Positions 32,386 to 44,479 of a stretch of 64,000 nucleotides of DNA are shown piece by piece. The stretch spans positions 39,328,451 to 39,392,450 of the forward strand of contig NC_082694.2 in assembly GCF_949987515.2 (NCBI RefSeq). The letters run 5' to 3'. The position numbers were made by a program, and so were the translations under genes. Origin of the DNA: Delphinus delphis (Eukaryota; Chordata; Mammalia; Artiodactyla; Delphinidae). Position 1 is the stretch's first letter. Each line of letters begins with the position of its first letter. The notes under the pieces are model-generated. The model made no database searches, was not told the origin of the DNA, and was given only the letters and a program-made list of their open reading frames with translations.

Positions 32386-32934
32386 AGTAAGAACCATGTG
32401 TCAGGCAAGGACCCAGAATCCAGAGATGAGGAGAGAGCGTTTGGGTGTAGAGACTCAGGTCACGATGGCCGCTCTGTCTTCTGGCTAACACCACCCATCA
32501 CTGACACGCTTCCCATCTGAGTAGATAAAATGATAGAGGAGTACCTCAAATTACTGCAAAGAATGTCCCTCCTTCCTGCTCATCTGCCATGGGCGTGTCT
32601 TGCCTTGTATAAGGACTCCTTCCTTTGTCAGCACCAAGTAGCAGGCTATATACACATCTGTCTTCCTTTTTCCTCTCAAATCCCTTCTGTCCTCCATGTC
32701 TTCAAGGTGGAGAAGCAAAAGAGCTATTTAGCCGCAAACCTCTGCCATTGTTTATTATTGGTTCTATCTCTGGCTAGCCCTGGGGTAAAAATGAGCTACC
32801 TTAAGGACAACTTGAGTGATGAAATAGAATTCTATTTAAGGTCACTAGCATATTGAATCTTTAAGCGAACTATAGAATTGAGAGATCCAGGCTAGCAATT
32901 TGCTAAGTAAAAAATAGGCATAGAGATTTTTAAC
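32386..32934. other. unassigned sequence
   Basis: About 550 bases. A + open frame of 108 codons (32530-32856) begins ATG ATA GAG GAG. It shows no domain I recognise, has no clear splice signals around it, and contains ordinary intergenic composition. I do not call it a gene. Confidence 0.4.
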
Positions 32935-33498
32935 TCATATTTTAAAACTGTGGTAAAATATACATAACATAAATTTAACACTCTAAATATTTTTAAGTGC
33001 ACAATTCAGTGGCATTAAGTACATTCACAATGTTGTATAATTATTACCACTATCCATCTCTAGAATTCATTCATCATCCCCTATGTAAACTCTGTACCCA
33101 TTAAATAATTCCCATTCCTCCTTCCCCTACCCCTAGCAATCCCTCTTCTACTTTTTGTCTCTATAAATTTGCCTATTCTAGGTACCTCATATAAGTGGAA
33201 TAATACAATATTTATCCTTTTGTGTCTGGCTTAGTTTGCTTAGCACAATGTTTCTAAGGTTCATCCCTGTTGAAGCATGTATCAGAATTTCCTTCCTTTT
33301 TGTGGTTGAATAATATTCCGTTGTGTGTATATATACCACATTTTGTTGACCTACTCATCTGTTGATGGATACATGGACTGTTTCCATCTTTTGGCTGTTG
33401 TGAAGAATGCTGCTATGAACATGAATGTACAAGTATGTGTTTGAGTCCCTGTTTTCAGTTCTTTTGGGTGTATGCATAAGAGTGGAAATACTGGTAAT
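32935..33498 (-). mobile_element. old L1 3' end (L1M class), antisense
   Basis: L1M 3' landmarks: 'tggtaaaatatacataacat', 'aagtgcacaattcagtggca', 'aatgttgtataattattacc', 'ggttgaataatattccgttg', 'gttgatggatacatggactg', 'agaatgctgctatgaacatg'. Strongly diverged. Confidence 0.87.
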
Positions 33499-34445
33499 TC
33501 ATGTTTTTAAATAGGAGATTTCTACATGTGTCTCATTAACCAGAACTGTGTCACATGATGTCTCCTTACTGCAAGGGGATGAGGTGGGGTTGAGAACATG
33601 AGGTTTTAATTTTTCTCCCAGCCTCTGTAGTAGAGATAGGCAAGAAAATGTGGACTGGAAAAAAATGATGAGTGAATCCGCCTATGGTATCCACCACAAT
33701 GTACATCCTAGGAGATGAATCTAGAACTGAGATTTTGTACTCCCACAGCAGGCAATATGGATAAGAATTGGTTTCCTATGGTAACTATAATGTTGTTGGT
33801 ATTCTATAAATTCAAATGCAATGCTGTCCCTTTCTCCTGGATCCCATTTTGAATGATTTTATGACTTACAGGAACTGCCTCATCTAGTTTCAGTGGGACT
33901 TTAGATAAATCTGCTTTTGATAGGTAATTACCCATGGTTTGGTTTATATAAAATAGGCTTTCCAACAGAAGGGGGGCACTCAACTGTAGATAAAGAAAAT
34001 TAAATAATAATTAAAATTGGGTTGTTTAGCAATAACAATACAAATGGGGAAGGGGCAAGATGGCATCTTGGAAAGGAAGTCATTCTATTAGAATACTCAA
34101 CTAGAAAATACAACTAGTTCTGTTTAAAGATTACTATTCAAAGATTATTGTTCAATTACTCCAACATTAGCTGTTTGATTTACCCAAGGACGCTCATTTA
34201 TCACTGGAAGTTTGGGAATAGGATCTAGCCATAGCATTTGTAGACACTAGACGTTCAGAAAGATGATTTATCCTTATCTTAGATATAAATTTTAAATTTC
34301 CATTATTAAGGAGGAAATCACCAAGGTGACAATCTTATCAATGATGGATTCAAGAATGATATGAAGGATGGGAAGATCAAAGCGTGAGTTAGGCATTTTG
34401 AACTTGTCTGACACATACATAGCTAAAGAAAGAGGAGGAGTATGG
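33499..34445. other. unassigned, apparently single-copy sequence
   Basis: Nearly 950 bases without a recognised repeat or open frame of interest. Confidence 0.4.
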
Positions 34446-34845
34446 TGTTAGGATACAATTTCAGATGCCTGTAATAGAGCCCCCAAATAACCATGGGTTG
34501 AACAAGAGACAAGTTTGTTTCTCACTTGTGAAGATGATCCACGGCAGGTATAGTGGCTCTTCTCCAAGGATTATCTAGGGTCCTTGGCTCCTTCTCTCCT
34601 GTTTCTTTGCCATTCCAAGCAGCAGAATGGAAGCAGAGGAAAGAGTGAAGGGATGACACATCCCTTACCTTTTAGAGTGTGACCAGAAGTCAATCCTCAC
34701 TGTGCCCAGGATTTAGACATATAGTCATACCTCACTGCAAAGGATTCTGGGAAATACAGTTTTTATTCTGATGGCCATATGTCCGGCTAAAAATCAGGGG
34801 TACTATTATTTTTAAAGGAGAGAGTGGATTTTGAAATACAATGAA
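34446..34845 (+). repeat. ancient LTR-like interspersed repeat
   Basis: 'caagtttgtttctcacttgt', 'ctagggtccttggctccttc', 'aaggattctgggaaatacag' and 'ggccatatgtccggctaaaa' match my recollection of an old dispersed mammalian repeat with LTR character. The family is not resolved. Confidence 0.45.
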
Positions 34846-37207
34846 TAATCTTGCTACCATAAAAGTGTTTCTATTATAGAAAATAGAACAGTTACTTTAA
34901 ACGAATTTGAAAATTTTGGAGTCAGAGGAGATCTTGGGTTTGTGCAGAAGCGAATCCTTCCCATCCTCTTGACAGATTAGTAATCTGTTCTTCTTTATGA
35001 GTTTTGGGGCTTTAAAGTGCATGGCCAGAGGCAGCTATTGCCCTGCATTAGCCATTATCCTGAGCAAGACAGGCTCCCAAATAATTATACTACTATAGGA
35101 GACACAGAACATGCTCTCGTTCTGACTGCACGTACCACTGCAGACTGGATTAATTCTCTGTTACCGCCAATTATTTTCTGTGTAGAGGATGGCAGACACG
35201 TCCTTCCTCTGTAAACTTTACCTGTACCTACTCACCATTCTAATGTGATGCACAGAAAAGTAGTCAACAGAAAAACTAGTACACAACCATGGCACAGGAG
35301 GTGCTGTAGGGAAAGGAATCAGTGGGTCGTTTGGAGAGAAAAGTTTTCTATGGAGCCTTGGCATGGCCGTGAAGAGAGAGAGGGCTATAAGGGAGGAAGG
35401 TAAGCAAGAGAGGGGAAGACAACTGATCATGAGCAGAAGGAAGTGTTTCCCTCTCCCTAGAGGAAGTGAAGAATGACTCTCACACATCAGAGGAATTGAG
35501 ACAGGCATACCTCCGAGGGGGCAGAGACAACTAACCTAACTTAAAGGAAACCTAACAGTGGAGCAACGCTAGGGAATTACAGCAGGAACAGGGGTAACGA
35601 ATGTGCTGCAGCGCGCAGGAATTCTAAATGGAAACCTCCGCACAGTCAGTCTTTATAACATCCAGCATTCTTCAACCCCTCTGAGACATCTGGTCCACCA
35701 GCCTCAGCTCCCTTCCCCACTTCCCCAAAGCCCTCCTTGTGCCCCTACTTCCCACCTTGCTCAGTTTGGATTCCATGGTTCAATCCCTGAAATCACACCC
35801 TTACATAATATTCAATCTACCTGCCCCTCTCTCCATATTTCCCTGGCAAAACCTCAACTCTGATGAAGCCTAACAGACGCACCCAACTCCCTGCCTGCCC
35901 CCAAGGAGCTGGATGTGGCTGAGGGAAGCCCACAATGGAGCCCACTCTGCTGAAGCTCCAGAGCCTGCAGCCTCGCCCAGCTGTCCTGTACATCACCAGG
36001 GTCAGCTTAGTCTCTTTTTCTGAAAGAGAGTAACTGAAATTAACCAGAAAGTTATGAGCTCTGCTCAGTATTTCATTAAGTATGGGAAAATGAAATTCAA
36101 CTGGAAAATGATTGAAAGCAATGATTAAAAAAATTAAAACTGCTGTTTGTGTTTCACTGAGTCTAGACATCTTAGTAAGTCAGTTGTGTCTATACTTCTC
36201 TCCTTTTTCATATCTTGTTCTCTTTCTCTTTATTTTTTTAAACAAGTTAAATGTATTTTTATCAAAGTGATACATATAAGTAGTTTTAAAAAGTCGTATA
36301 ACTAATTCTAAACATTTAAAAAAATTTTAACAATCAGTTTTACAAGGCTTATAATAAAGAAATTATCCAATTTCTTTCTGAGGGGATATATATATATTTT
36401 AGAAAAGATGGAGATAAAGAAAGCCTAAAACAACAGTAAAAAAAACCCCCAAAAAACAGTTGCCTCTGATGGGAGGAAATTTGGTAATTTATTTGTTTTA
36501 AGCCTTGTGAACTGTTTGATTTTTAAAAACATATATATATATATATTTCTTGATTTTCCAGTTTTATATATTATTCGTTGACTTCTTATTGTAAAGATGA
36601 AGAATTACTTTTTTAAACCTGTTTCTCTTCCTACCATCCTCTCAATATATATCTATTACAATTTTAGTTCAATCAATATTCATTGTTATTGTGACTAGTA
36701 AATAGTCATAACTGAGCCTTTTACTGTACTATGAGTGTGTTTCCTTTCTTGTACAATCTGTTTTTCTGAGTCATTTCCTCATTTTTTCCTTTGCTTGGTT
36801 TTCTCTGTACTTAATAACAATTTATCCCCAAACTCTGCTAGAAGTATAAGGCAGCTAATATGTGTTTCATTTCTTTTTCTTGGAAACATCCTTCTTGGAG
36901 TTCTCCACTCTCGTACTCCAATCTGAGCTTGTTGCTCTCTAGGCCTGCTGCATGGATGTCATTCTGGGATGTCCCTTTGTTCTCCTCCAGGGAGTTTCTT
37001 CTAGGCTTCCTGTGTTGGGTTCCTTGACCCTTGGGTCCCTCTTTCTTGGTTTAGCTTCTTGTTTTGATGGAGTACATCCCCCAGTACCTTTCTAACAAGG
37101 TATGCATAGGTGGTAAATTGAGACTTTGTTCATTGGAAATACTCTTTATTTTACTCTCATGTTTGATTTGGTTCTCCCAGTGCAGAGTTCCTGTGGTTCA
37201 TCCTCTC
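34846..37207. other. unassigned sequence with AT-rich patches
   Basis: About 2.4 kb. It contains AT-rich stretches and a short (TA)n at 36530-36546. The frames at 35218-35508, 35603-35863 and 35817-36170 are unrelated to known domains as far as I can read. No repeat assigned. Confidence 0.4.
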
Positions 37208-37250
37208 TAGGCTAATAGTCTTTTTTTTTTTTTTAGGCTAATAGTCTTTT
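37208..37250 (-). mobile_element. minimal retrotransposition: poly(T) between a 17-bp duplication
   Basis: The 17-mer taggctaatagtctttt occurs at 37208-37224 and again at 37234-37250, with only T residues in between. This is what target-primed reverse transcription leaves when only the poly(A) tail of an RNA is copied before the reaction stops. A simple local duplication cannot be fully excluded. Confidence 0.7.
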
Positions 37251-37845
37251 GATTTGATGGTGGAGGGCCAGTCACCCAGCTCTGTGGGGGCAGAGGAGGG
37301 AGTCTAGGAGACTTTTTCTTCTTCAGGAGACTTTCACTCATTCCTGCTTTTAGCTCCTTCTAGCACCGTCATAAGTACCTGGTACCTTCAATTCCTGAGC
37401 CTTTCTGAGCCTTCCTCATTTGGCATGAATGAGACCACTTTTTTGTTCCTCCAGACTATAGTTACCTAGCTTTCCATTTTCTTCATGTTGCTAAGTTAGT
37501 TACCACTCATCTCTCTGCTTTCCAGGTTTTAAAATTTTGTTGACATCTCTCATATGCTCTCATCACCTCTCCTAGTCTCTCTGTTCCATAGTTTTATGTA
37601 ATTAAAACCCTTTATTGTCATTTTAATGGGAATTCAAAAGGGAACAGAAGTGCAGGTATTCAGTCCTCCATTCAGCCTGGAATTCTCGATCCTCTCAACC
37701 CACTCCAAATTTTGTCCTCGTCATTTTGCTGAAACTGTTCTTATCAAGAGTAAAACCTTGCCTAATCCAGTGGTCGATTCTCAGTCTTTATCTTACTTGA
37801 ACTCTCAATAGAATTTGGTACAATTAATTGCCTCTTCTTTTTGCA
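37251..37845. other. unassigned sequence
   Basis: About 600 bases, pyrimidine-rich, with no recognised feature. It may be the more decayed upstream part of the L2-type element that follows. Confidence 0.4.
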
Positions 37846-38735
37846 TCACACCCTCCTGTCCTTCTTGCTACCTCTTGGTCTCCATTTCTGCTTCTCTTTC
37901 TCACCTCTAGGTCTGTAGGCTCCATCCTCTACCCCTCCTCTCCTCTTCTCTATTTATAGTCTCTTGGGTGACATGCAGTCCTGTTGGTTTAAATACCATC
38001 TACATGCCAATATTTTCCAAATATATATCTTCAGTTCCAATCTCTGCAACACCCTGGATCTCCACACTTACATAAGTCTATCTGACATTTCCAGTTGGGG
38101 GTCCAATAGGCATCTCAAATTGGACCTCTTCAGTGTAGAACTTGAGTTTATCCTCCAAGCCTGCTCCTGCCTCCATCTTCTCCATCTCAGTGTATTCACC
38201 CAGATTTTGCTCAGATTGAACACTCAAGAATCATTGTTGATTATTCTATTTCCCTTATACCCATGTCAATCTAACCACAAGTTATAGCAATTCCATCTTC
38301 AAAATATATCCTGGTCAGAGAACCTCTCATCACTTCCCCTTGCTGATCCAAGTCATCCCCCATCTCTCATTTGGATCCCTAAAATAGCCTCCTGTCTTCT
38401 GGCCTTTCTGCCATCATTCTTGCTTTCCACCTACACCTACAGTCTATTTTCTGCATAGCAGCAAGAATGTTCTATATAAAAAGCAAGTCAGCAATGTCAC
38501 CCCTACTCACAACCATCCAATGGTGTCCATCACACTTCGAACAAAGCCCCCTCCTTACCAAGGTTGACACGAGGTTGACACGAACTGGCTTCCACCTCCC
38601 TCTTCATCTCACTCTCACTCTGCTCCGGCCACACCGGCTTCCCTGGTTATCCCATCTAAGATAAACCTCATCAGTCTCCATCCCCTTAGAAAGCCACCTG
38701 CTTCCCAAAGTTCCCATGCCTCTGGAAACAGATCT
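37846..38735 (+). repeat. L2/CR1-clade LINE fragment, reverse transcriptase C-terminal part
   Basis: The + frame at 37964-38287 reads KYHLHANIFQIYI where CR1/L2 reverse transcriptases have a YADD box (the box is mutated here), followed by SNRHLKLDLF. Downstream, 'cttcaaaatatatcctggtc', 'aaatagcctcctgtcttctg' and 'cacctacagtctattttctg' continue the pattern, and 'cactctgctccggccacacc' follows. This is an ancient, dead LINE. Assignment to L2 rather than L3/CR1 is from memory. Confidence 0.65.
38575..38596. repeat. 11-bp tandem duplication
   Basis: The unit 'aggttgacacg' occurs twice in direct succession within the L2-type fragment. Small replication slippage event; no function suggested. Confidence 0.6.
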
Positions 38736-38834
38736 TCTCAGTGGTGACCCCTGGGGGGGGGGGGCTTGCCATGGGGGTGGGAGTGGCCATAATATTTGGC
38801 CCTGCATATCCCACCAAACAGGAGGGAGAGTGGC

Positions 38835-38968
38835 TAGAAAATGTTGTAGTATGATAAATATTGATAGATATAATCCACATAACTCACATAAACAAAAGCT
38901 ATTTGGGGTTCTCAATAATTTTTAAGAGTGTTAAGGAGTCCTGAGACCAAACAGTTTGAGAATCACTG
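38835..38968 (+). mobile_element. hAT transposon right-end fragment
   Basis: About 134 bases ending 'gtttgagaatcactg', with 'ttctcaataatttttaagag' and 'ggagtcctgagaccaaac'. It matches the right end of the element at 4376-7302 ('gtcttcagtaatttttaata', 'ggtcctgagaccaaaa') and the complement of the left end of the one at 46158. Only this end is present here. Confidence 0.75.
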
Positions 38969-40639
38969 TGATAGACAGAGCCTGGGGTGGTGGAGGAATT
39001 TATGTATTGTGGGATCTGTGCAAAAAAAATCGGTGCTATTCAGCTGGGTGTGCCATGGGCACGGGTGCAAGCTGGCTCTCTGGGCAGAGTCATGACATGA
39101 CTCCAGGGAGGCATGAGACCTGAGCCTGAGAAGAACCTCAGGGACTTTGGGAATCTGGCCGCCGGCCATCTCCCTTGTAATGGGGCCGGCAGCTGATGCC
39201 TTGCCCTCAGGGGGCAGTGTTGGCCAGTGCCACTCACTGGTAGGAGGCTTCTTTCTATTCTTTGAACCCCAGAAAGACTCGTCTGGGGGTTCCTCCTCTC
39301 ACTCCCACTCTTACAAACAGAAGCCTCCCATTAGGAGACTGGGCAGTTAGAGTTGTCTGTAACAGCAGCTACGAGAAGCAGAAAACCCTAAGCCCTAGTG
39401 TCCACCCCAGTCTCCTCATGCCAGTGTCTAGGGCACTGCATGGTTATGGCTTGGTTTATCCTGACAGAATCTTGGATAAGGAGCCCAGGAAGCTGGATCA
39501 CTCCCCAGCTGAGCTGCTGAGGCTCCGTGTGACATGATGGCATCTGCCGGACCACACAACAAATTGTTCCCTGGGTGTAGCTGCCTCACCTCGACAGTCT
39601 GTCAGCCGCATTTACCGGGAACCCACCAGCGATGTGAATCGGTAGGCGATCCAGGCATTGAAGTAGCAGTTCCCAGGAGGTAAGGGCCAAATTACCTATC
39701 TATCAAATCTTGTCTCTCTGCTGACATCTGGAAAAACTAGGTGACACCCACACACCTGAGGCCTGGGCAGGAGCCCAGTTAAAGGTTGCAGTTTTTCTTT
39801 AGTTACTTTCTGACCTTGGAGTTGGAGAGTGTCCATATTAGGCTTTGCTTCTGATCAAACTGCAGGAATGTTCCAAGGTCTAAGCGTTTGGAAGTGAACG
39901 TAGGTGAGTGCGCATACACGTGTATTACACGTTTTGTTGGGTCACTTACAGTGCGACCTAAGGTTGAACCCTGGGCAATGACTGATCACTGAGCACTCAC
40001 TTAATTCCACAGGCAGAAGCAGCCTGTCCAGAAAGAACCCCGAACATGCCACTGGATAAAGGTTTAAATGGGCTTTCTGCCTGTGAATTGCATTCGATAG
40101 TTGCATGGGTGCAGCCCATGGCAGGAATCCACACAGCTCACAGGAGATCTGTGCGGCCCTGGGGTGTTGCAATGTCACTGTCTGGGTAGGTGGCAGCCAG
40201 GACGTGGGGCTTGGTGATTATTTTTGGTTCGGTTTGTTTCTAGCTCAGAAGAAAGACTATATATAACATTGAGAGAGGCATAACTTATAGATTGTCAAGG
40301 TTGGTACTAACAGTGAATGATATACTAATATACGTTACATGGAACCACAGGCTTGCAAGAGCAATGCTCACGCACTAGATGAAAGGATAAATCTTCTGTT
40401 GTGTAATGGGAAAAGAAAGCTGGCAATGTAAATGCAGTCTTAATATTTTTTTTCCAGCACTGCATGTGTAATTAGGCATTCAGTTACTTCCTCATCTAAG
40501 GAAATTTGACTTTAATGGGAGCTTATGTGGCTAACAATGGATGGAGTCTTTTGAAAATGTAGGGGTGAGGATGGGAAGGTATTAACTCTTAAAATAGATT
40601 ATTGCCTTGGCCTTGAAACAAACAAAACAAAACAAACAA
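38969..40639. other. unassigned sequence, moderately GC-rich
   Basis: About 1.7 kb. It includes 39040-39540, where GC is higher and both strands carry 65- to 91-residue frames. None has a start context, domain or splice pattern that I can support, so I leave all uncalled. Confidence 0.4.
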
Positions 40640-40663
40640 CCCCCCCCCCCGCCCCCCTGCCCC
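40640..40663 (-). repeat. C-run / potential G-quadruplex on the minus strand
   Basis: C11, C6 and C4 blocks on the + strand, separated by one or two bases, next to an (AAAC)n-like stretch at 40615-40639. On the minus strand this is a run of G blocks that could fold as a quadruplex. Structure is inferred only from base order. Confidence 0.5.
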
Positions 40664-40992
40664 GCCACACACATGCAGTACCCATCTGCCAGAAATATAC
40701 GCTATGTGGATAGATGCTAGACTCATTTTCTGAGCCTTAGAAATTAAGCCAGGAACAGAATGGTCAGAGAATTTTTGTCTCCTAATGTTTTGGTCATTTA
40801 AGGCTCCCCTCCAAAAGGGCTTCTGCTTAATAAATGCAGTTGCATTGGTGTCTGAAAATTGCACAGTTTATGATGCAGTCTCATGATGTCTTGAGAAACT
40901 AAGGCATAACCTTGGGTAAATCCAAAGTCACCATTAGGAAGAGAAAGTTTCAAGCACATAGTTTAAGTACAGCTGATATAATAGAAGCAGTC

Positions 40993-41116
40993 GGGAATTC
41001 CCTGGCGGTCCAGTGGTTAGGGCTGCACACTTCCACTGCAGGGGCACGGGTTCTATCCCTGGTCAGGGAACTAAGGTCCCGCAAGCAGCACGGCGCATTA
41101 AAAAAAAAAAAAAAAG
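40993..41116 (+). mobile_element. short tRNA-derived SINE
   Basis: Head 'gggaattccctggcggtcca', a B-box-like 'gggttctatccctggtcagg' (near 41047), 'aactaaggtcccgcaagcag' and an A16 tail. Imperfect duplication near 'tagaagca' (about 40982 and 41132). Same subfamily as 10542-10660. Confidence 0.9.
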
Positions 41117-41132
41117 CTAAAGAAAAAATAGT

Positions 41133-42243
41133 AGAAGCACTCCCCATCCACTTTCCCTGCCCCCAAACTCCCAGAGAATCATTGGGAACAGCTAGGAGCA
41201 TTAACAGCCTGACCAGGGTGAGTGCCAGATGTGACAGCACTAAAAATGTTTGCTGGTGCCATGGTGGAAAGGGTTAAGAAATAAAGGCAGAAACCGAGTT
41301 TAAAGATTGTAGACCACGGACAGTCCTCAAAGGCAGCCACTCACTTCCGAAGCCCCAGCTCCCCCTGCATGGTTCATCCCGGGGGGTAATCTTTCAGAGG
41401 ACATAGTCTTAGAAAGCCAAACTGAGTCACCCCCATAGTATCTTTAGCTTAAACGGCCAGGATCCCTACAGGATTCCAATTCATGGGGCTTAACAGCCTA
41501 TTAGGGAAAGGAATTCCTTCTCACCGATAGTAATTTAAAAAAATTTTTTGGAATAAATTATACTTACTGTTCTTCTCCTGGCATTTTACAGAAAATATGT
41601 TGAGCTGTCAAAAGGGGGCATCCTTGCTTTTCCAGACAAATGAACAGTTTGAGTTTGCTTTTTAGAGAAGCCTCTGTAGGAGTGGTAGGTGGCAGCAGAG
41701 CTTGTAGTGATTCTTAATGCAACAGGTGTGCTACTCAGGACACACCTGGGGGCACGGACCTTGGTATCTACAACCTGGCTCCTCCAAACATGGCCATGGG
41801 CCAGCAGCATCAGTATCACCCGGGATGTAGGATCTCAGCGCAGCCCAGACCTTCTGGATCAGAATCTGCATGTAACAAGGCCCTGGGCGGTCAGTGAGCA
41901 CCTTCAGCTTTGAGAAGCTCTGCTCCACAGCCATATTTCTCAAACTTCCCTGGAACAAGAATCACCTGGTGGGGTGGGGGGGGCAGGGTGAGGGTGGGAG
42001 GAGTCTTGTTAAAACAGTTTCCTGAGCTTCCAACTTTCACTTACTAACCCAGAATTTTCAGCAGAGAGATCTGGTAATCGGCATGTTTAACAAACGTCCC
42101 AGGTGATACTAGGCCTGAGTGACATGTGAGGAACACTACAAGATACTTTTATATTTTGAAGGAAATACATAGTGATCTAAAAAAGAAACTGCTTTCTCCA
42201 GAATACATCTTTCTTTTGACAAGGTGCAGTCTCCCTTTTCCTT
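41133..42243. other. unassigned sequence without recognised features
   Basis: About 1.1 kb of mixed composition. The frames at 41586-41958 on both strands are complements of each other without motif support. 'cagcagcatcagtatcaccc' and 'tggtgaaaacagtttcctga'-like phrases hint at an old MER5-type hAT piece near 41800-42090, but too weakly to call. Confidence 0.4.
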
Positions 42244-42255
42244 CCCACTGCTACT

Positions 42256-42592
42256 CTTTTTTTAAAATATATAAATTTCTTTATTTGTTTTTGGCTGCGT
42301 TGGGTCTCTGCTGCTGCATGCGGGCTTTCTCTAGTTGCGGCAAGCAGGGTGCTACTCTTCGTTGTGGTGCGCAGGCTTCTCACTGAGGTGGCTTCTCTTG
42401 TCTGCGGAGCACGGGCTCTAGGCACACGGGCTCAGTAGCTGTGGCTCGCGGGCTCTAGAGTGCAGGCTCAGTAGTTGTGGCGCACAGGCTTAGTTGCTCC
42501 GCGGCATGTGGGATCTTCCCAGACCAAGGATCGAACCCCTGTCCCCTGCATTGGCAGGCGGATTCTTAACCACTGTGCCACCAGGGAATCCC
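42256..42592 (-). mobile_element. tRNA-derived SINE, long form, antisense
   Basis: A/T tail, CHR-type body ('gctgcgttgggtctctgctg'), reversed B box 'ggatcgaaccc' near 42529 and reversed head 'ccaccagggaatccc'. A perfect 12-bp duplication cccactgctact lies at 42244-42255 and 42593-42604. Confidence 0.94.
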
Positions 42593-42604
42593 CCCACTGC
42601 TACT

Positions 42605-42927
42605 GTTGAAAATACAATGCTAAGGGTGGGGAAGTTGGAAGTGGAGGGGTAGCGTCAGAACCGCGTGTAGCAGGAGAGGCTGGGGGAAGAGGCTCCGGTG
42701 CCCTGTGACGCTGCGGGCACCGAGATTGCCAGCAGAGGGCAGCAAAGCATGCCCTGCTGCAGGGACCGGTGGCATGAGTGTGGACCGACCAGAAAGACTT
42801 ACTTCTGGGACTTTCTGGAGCTGTTGGTGGACCTCAGGTCTGGCTGGACTGACACTATGTTGGTCAAGTCAATGGGTTGTCAGTAGACACCAGCTGGGTC
42901 TGAATGGGAGCCAGGTGAGGACTGAAT
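42605..42927. other. unassigned sequence
   Basis: About 320 bases, GC-richer than average, with overlapping 62- and 83-residue frames that carry no motif. Not called. Confidence 0.4.
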
Positions 42928-43264
42928 CCGCGTTGTCCAGTAGAAATAGAATGTGAACCACACTGATGATTTTAACTTTTCTGGAAGCTGCATTAAAAAC
43001 AAAATAAAACAAAGCAAAACAAATGAACAAAATGGGTGACATTAATTTTGATAACATATTTAACCCAATATATCTAAAATATGATCATTTGACATGTAAT
43101 CAGTATAAAATGATTAATGAGATAGTTTACATTTTTTCCCCCTGTATTAACTCTTTGAAATCCAGTGTGTATTTTACACTTGAAGCACATGTCAGTTTGG
43201 ACCAGCCACATTGCAAGTGCTCAGTATCTACACGTGGCTAGTGGCTACGGTGCTGGACAGCCCA
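42928..43264 (+). mobile_element. non-autonomous hAT-type DNA transposon (MER type)
   Basis: Ends form an imperfect inverted repeat around 'gttgtccagtagaaat' (left) and 'ggtgctggacagccca' (right). Inside are 'aacccaatatatctaaaata', 'gtgtattttacacttgaagc' and 'ctacacgtggctagtggcta', typical of an old MER hAT family. The exact family is from memory and the 8-bp duplication was not found. Confidence 0.6.
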
Positions 43265-44479
43265 GGTTTGAGTTGTTGAAGAGCTGAGGGAAAATGATAA
43301 GGCTGGGGGTGAAGGAGAGATTAGAACCAGAAACAGGGAATCTGGCCTAGGGACAGATTCTTGTTTCATCCATGATCAAATATTCACTGAGGGGCTACAT
43401 TTCAGTTCTTTATTGAGGACCTACTATATGCCAGGAGTTGGGCTGAAGCCTGGAGATACATAAACCATTGAACACAGTCTCTGATGCTGAGGACCCGGGT
43501 CCAGACTAGTGAGGAGGTAGCCTGTTTCCAGAATCTTTCAGATCCCCGTGGCACACACTGCAGCAAATTTCTGAGCAGGCACTGGGTGGACCCCGAGACA
43601 AATTGTTTGACCCACCCTGGGGGCGAAGCTCTGAATGACAACTAAGTCAAATTGGTTTTGTTTTGTTTTTTTCCTTCTTATAATCATTTCCAGGTTTACT
43701 CAGAAGTTGTTTGAAACACACATGTGTTTGGTCTGGAGAAAGAAAATCTGGCTGAGGTGAAAATCCCTGAGCTGGCTCTAAGATTCCCTGAAAGGAAAAG
43801 CCAATGCATCATCAGCTAACACAACACAGGAATCCCATCTCGGGCATCCCCTGACCTTTTACCAGGGGTGTGCCCACAACATTCAAGGTCTCTTATTCCC
43901 CCAGCAGCGCTGTTCTAGGTTAATGCTATTTTGGGAACGTGGTTCTTCATTTCAGTGTGAATTTCCTCATCTTTCTGCACAAATTGAGTGAAATCCTTAG
44001 TGCATTTTTTTTTTCTTAGATGGATGGAAGCTAAAAGAGAATGGAAGGCCTCCAGCTGTTTGAGGCTCTGTCCTCAACGACAATCAAAATTCTCCATCTT
44101 TTCTTGTTCTTGGCACTTTCTGATTGAAATAAGATTCCAGCATTTATCTGCACCTGCAATTTTGACAAGAAAGGAAAATTTAAAAGACAAGTGAAAGAAT
44201 TCTCTGAGGGAAGTCAATGAGTCGACAGTAGTCAGATGCCTGCAAATCTCTTTTTGCATTCCTCCGTCAATTAAGCTACAGTCACATATTGGAGAGCAGA
44301 ACTTAAGTCTGTGAGTGGAAATGCAAAAATGTGCGTCGATCAGTAGCAGGAACCTTCCTTTGGAGCGAATATTACTTGGAGAGCAGCTGATGATCCATTT
44401 GGCATTGAAATGGGGAGGATTTTGAGTCAAAGAGGCCACTTTAAATTATAGATCTGAGTTTAGTTGAAGGTCAGACTTA
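43265..44479. other. mostly unassigned sequence
   Basis: About 1.2 kb. 43390-43510 ('ttattgaggacctactatat', 'gccaggagttgggctgaagc') may be a piece of the unassigned ancient repeat seen at 9975. The rest is unrecognised, and small open frames here have no support. Confidence 0.4.
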
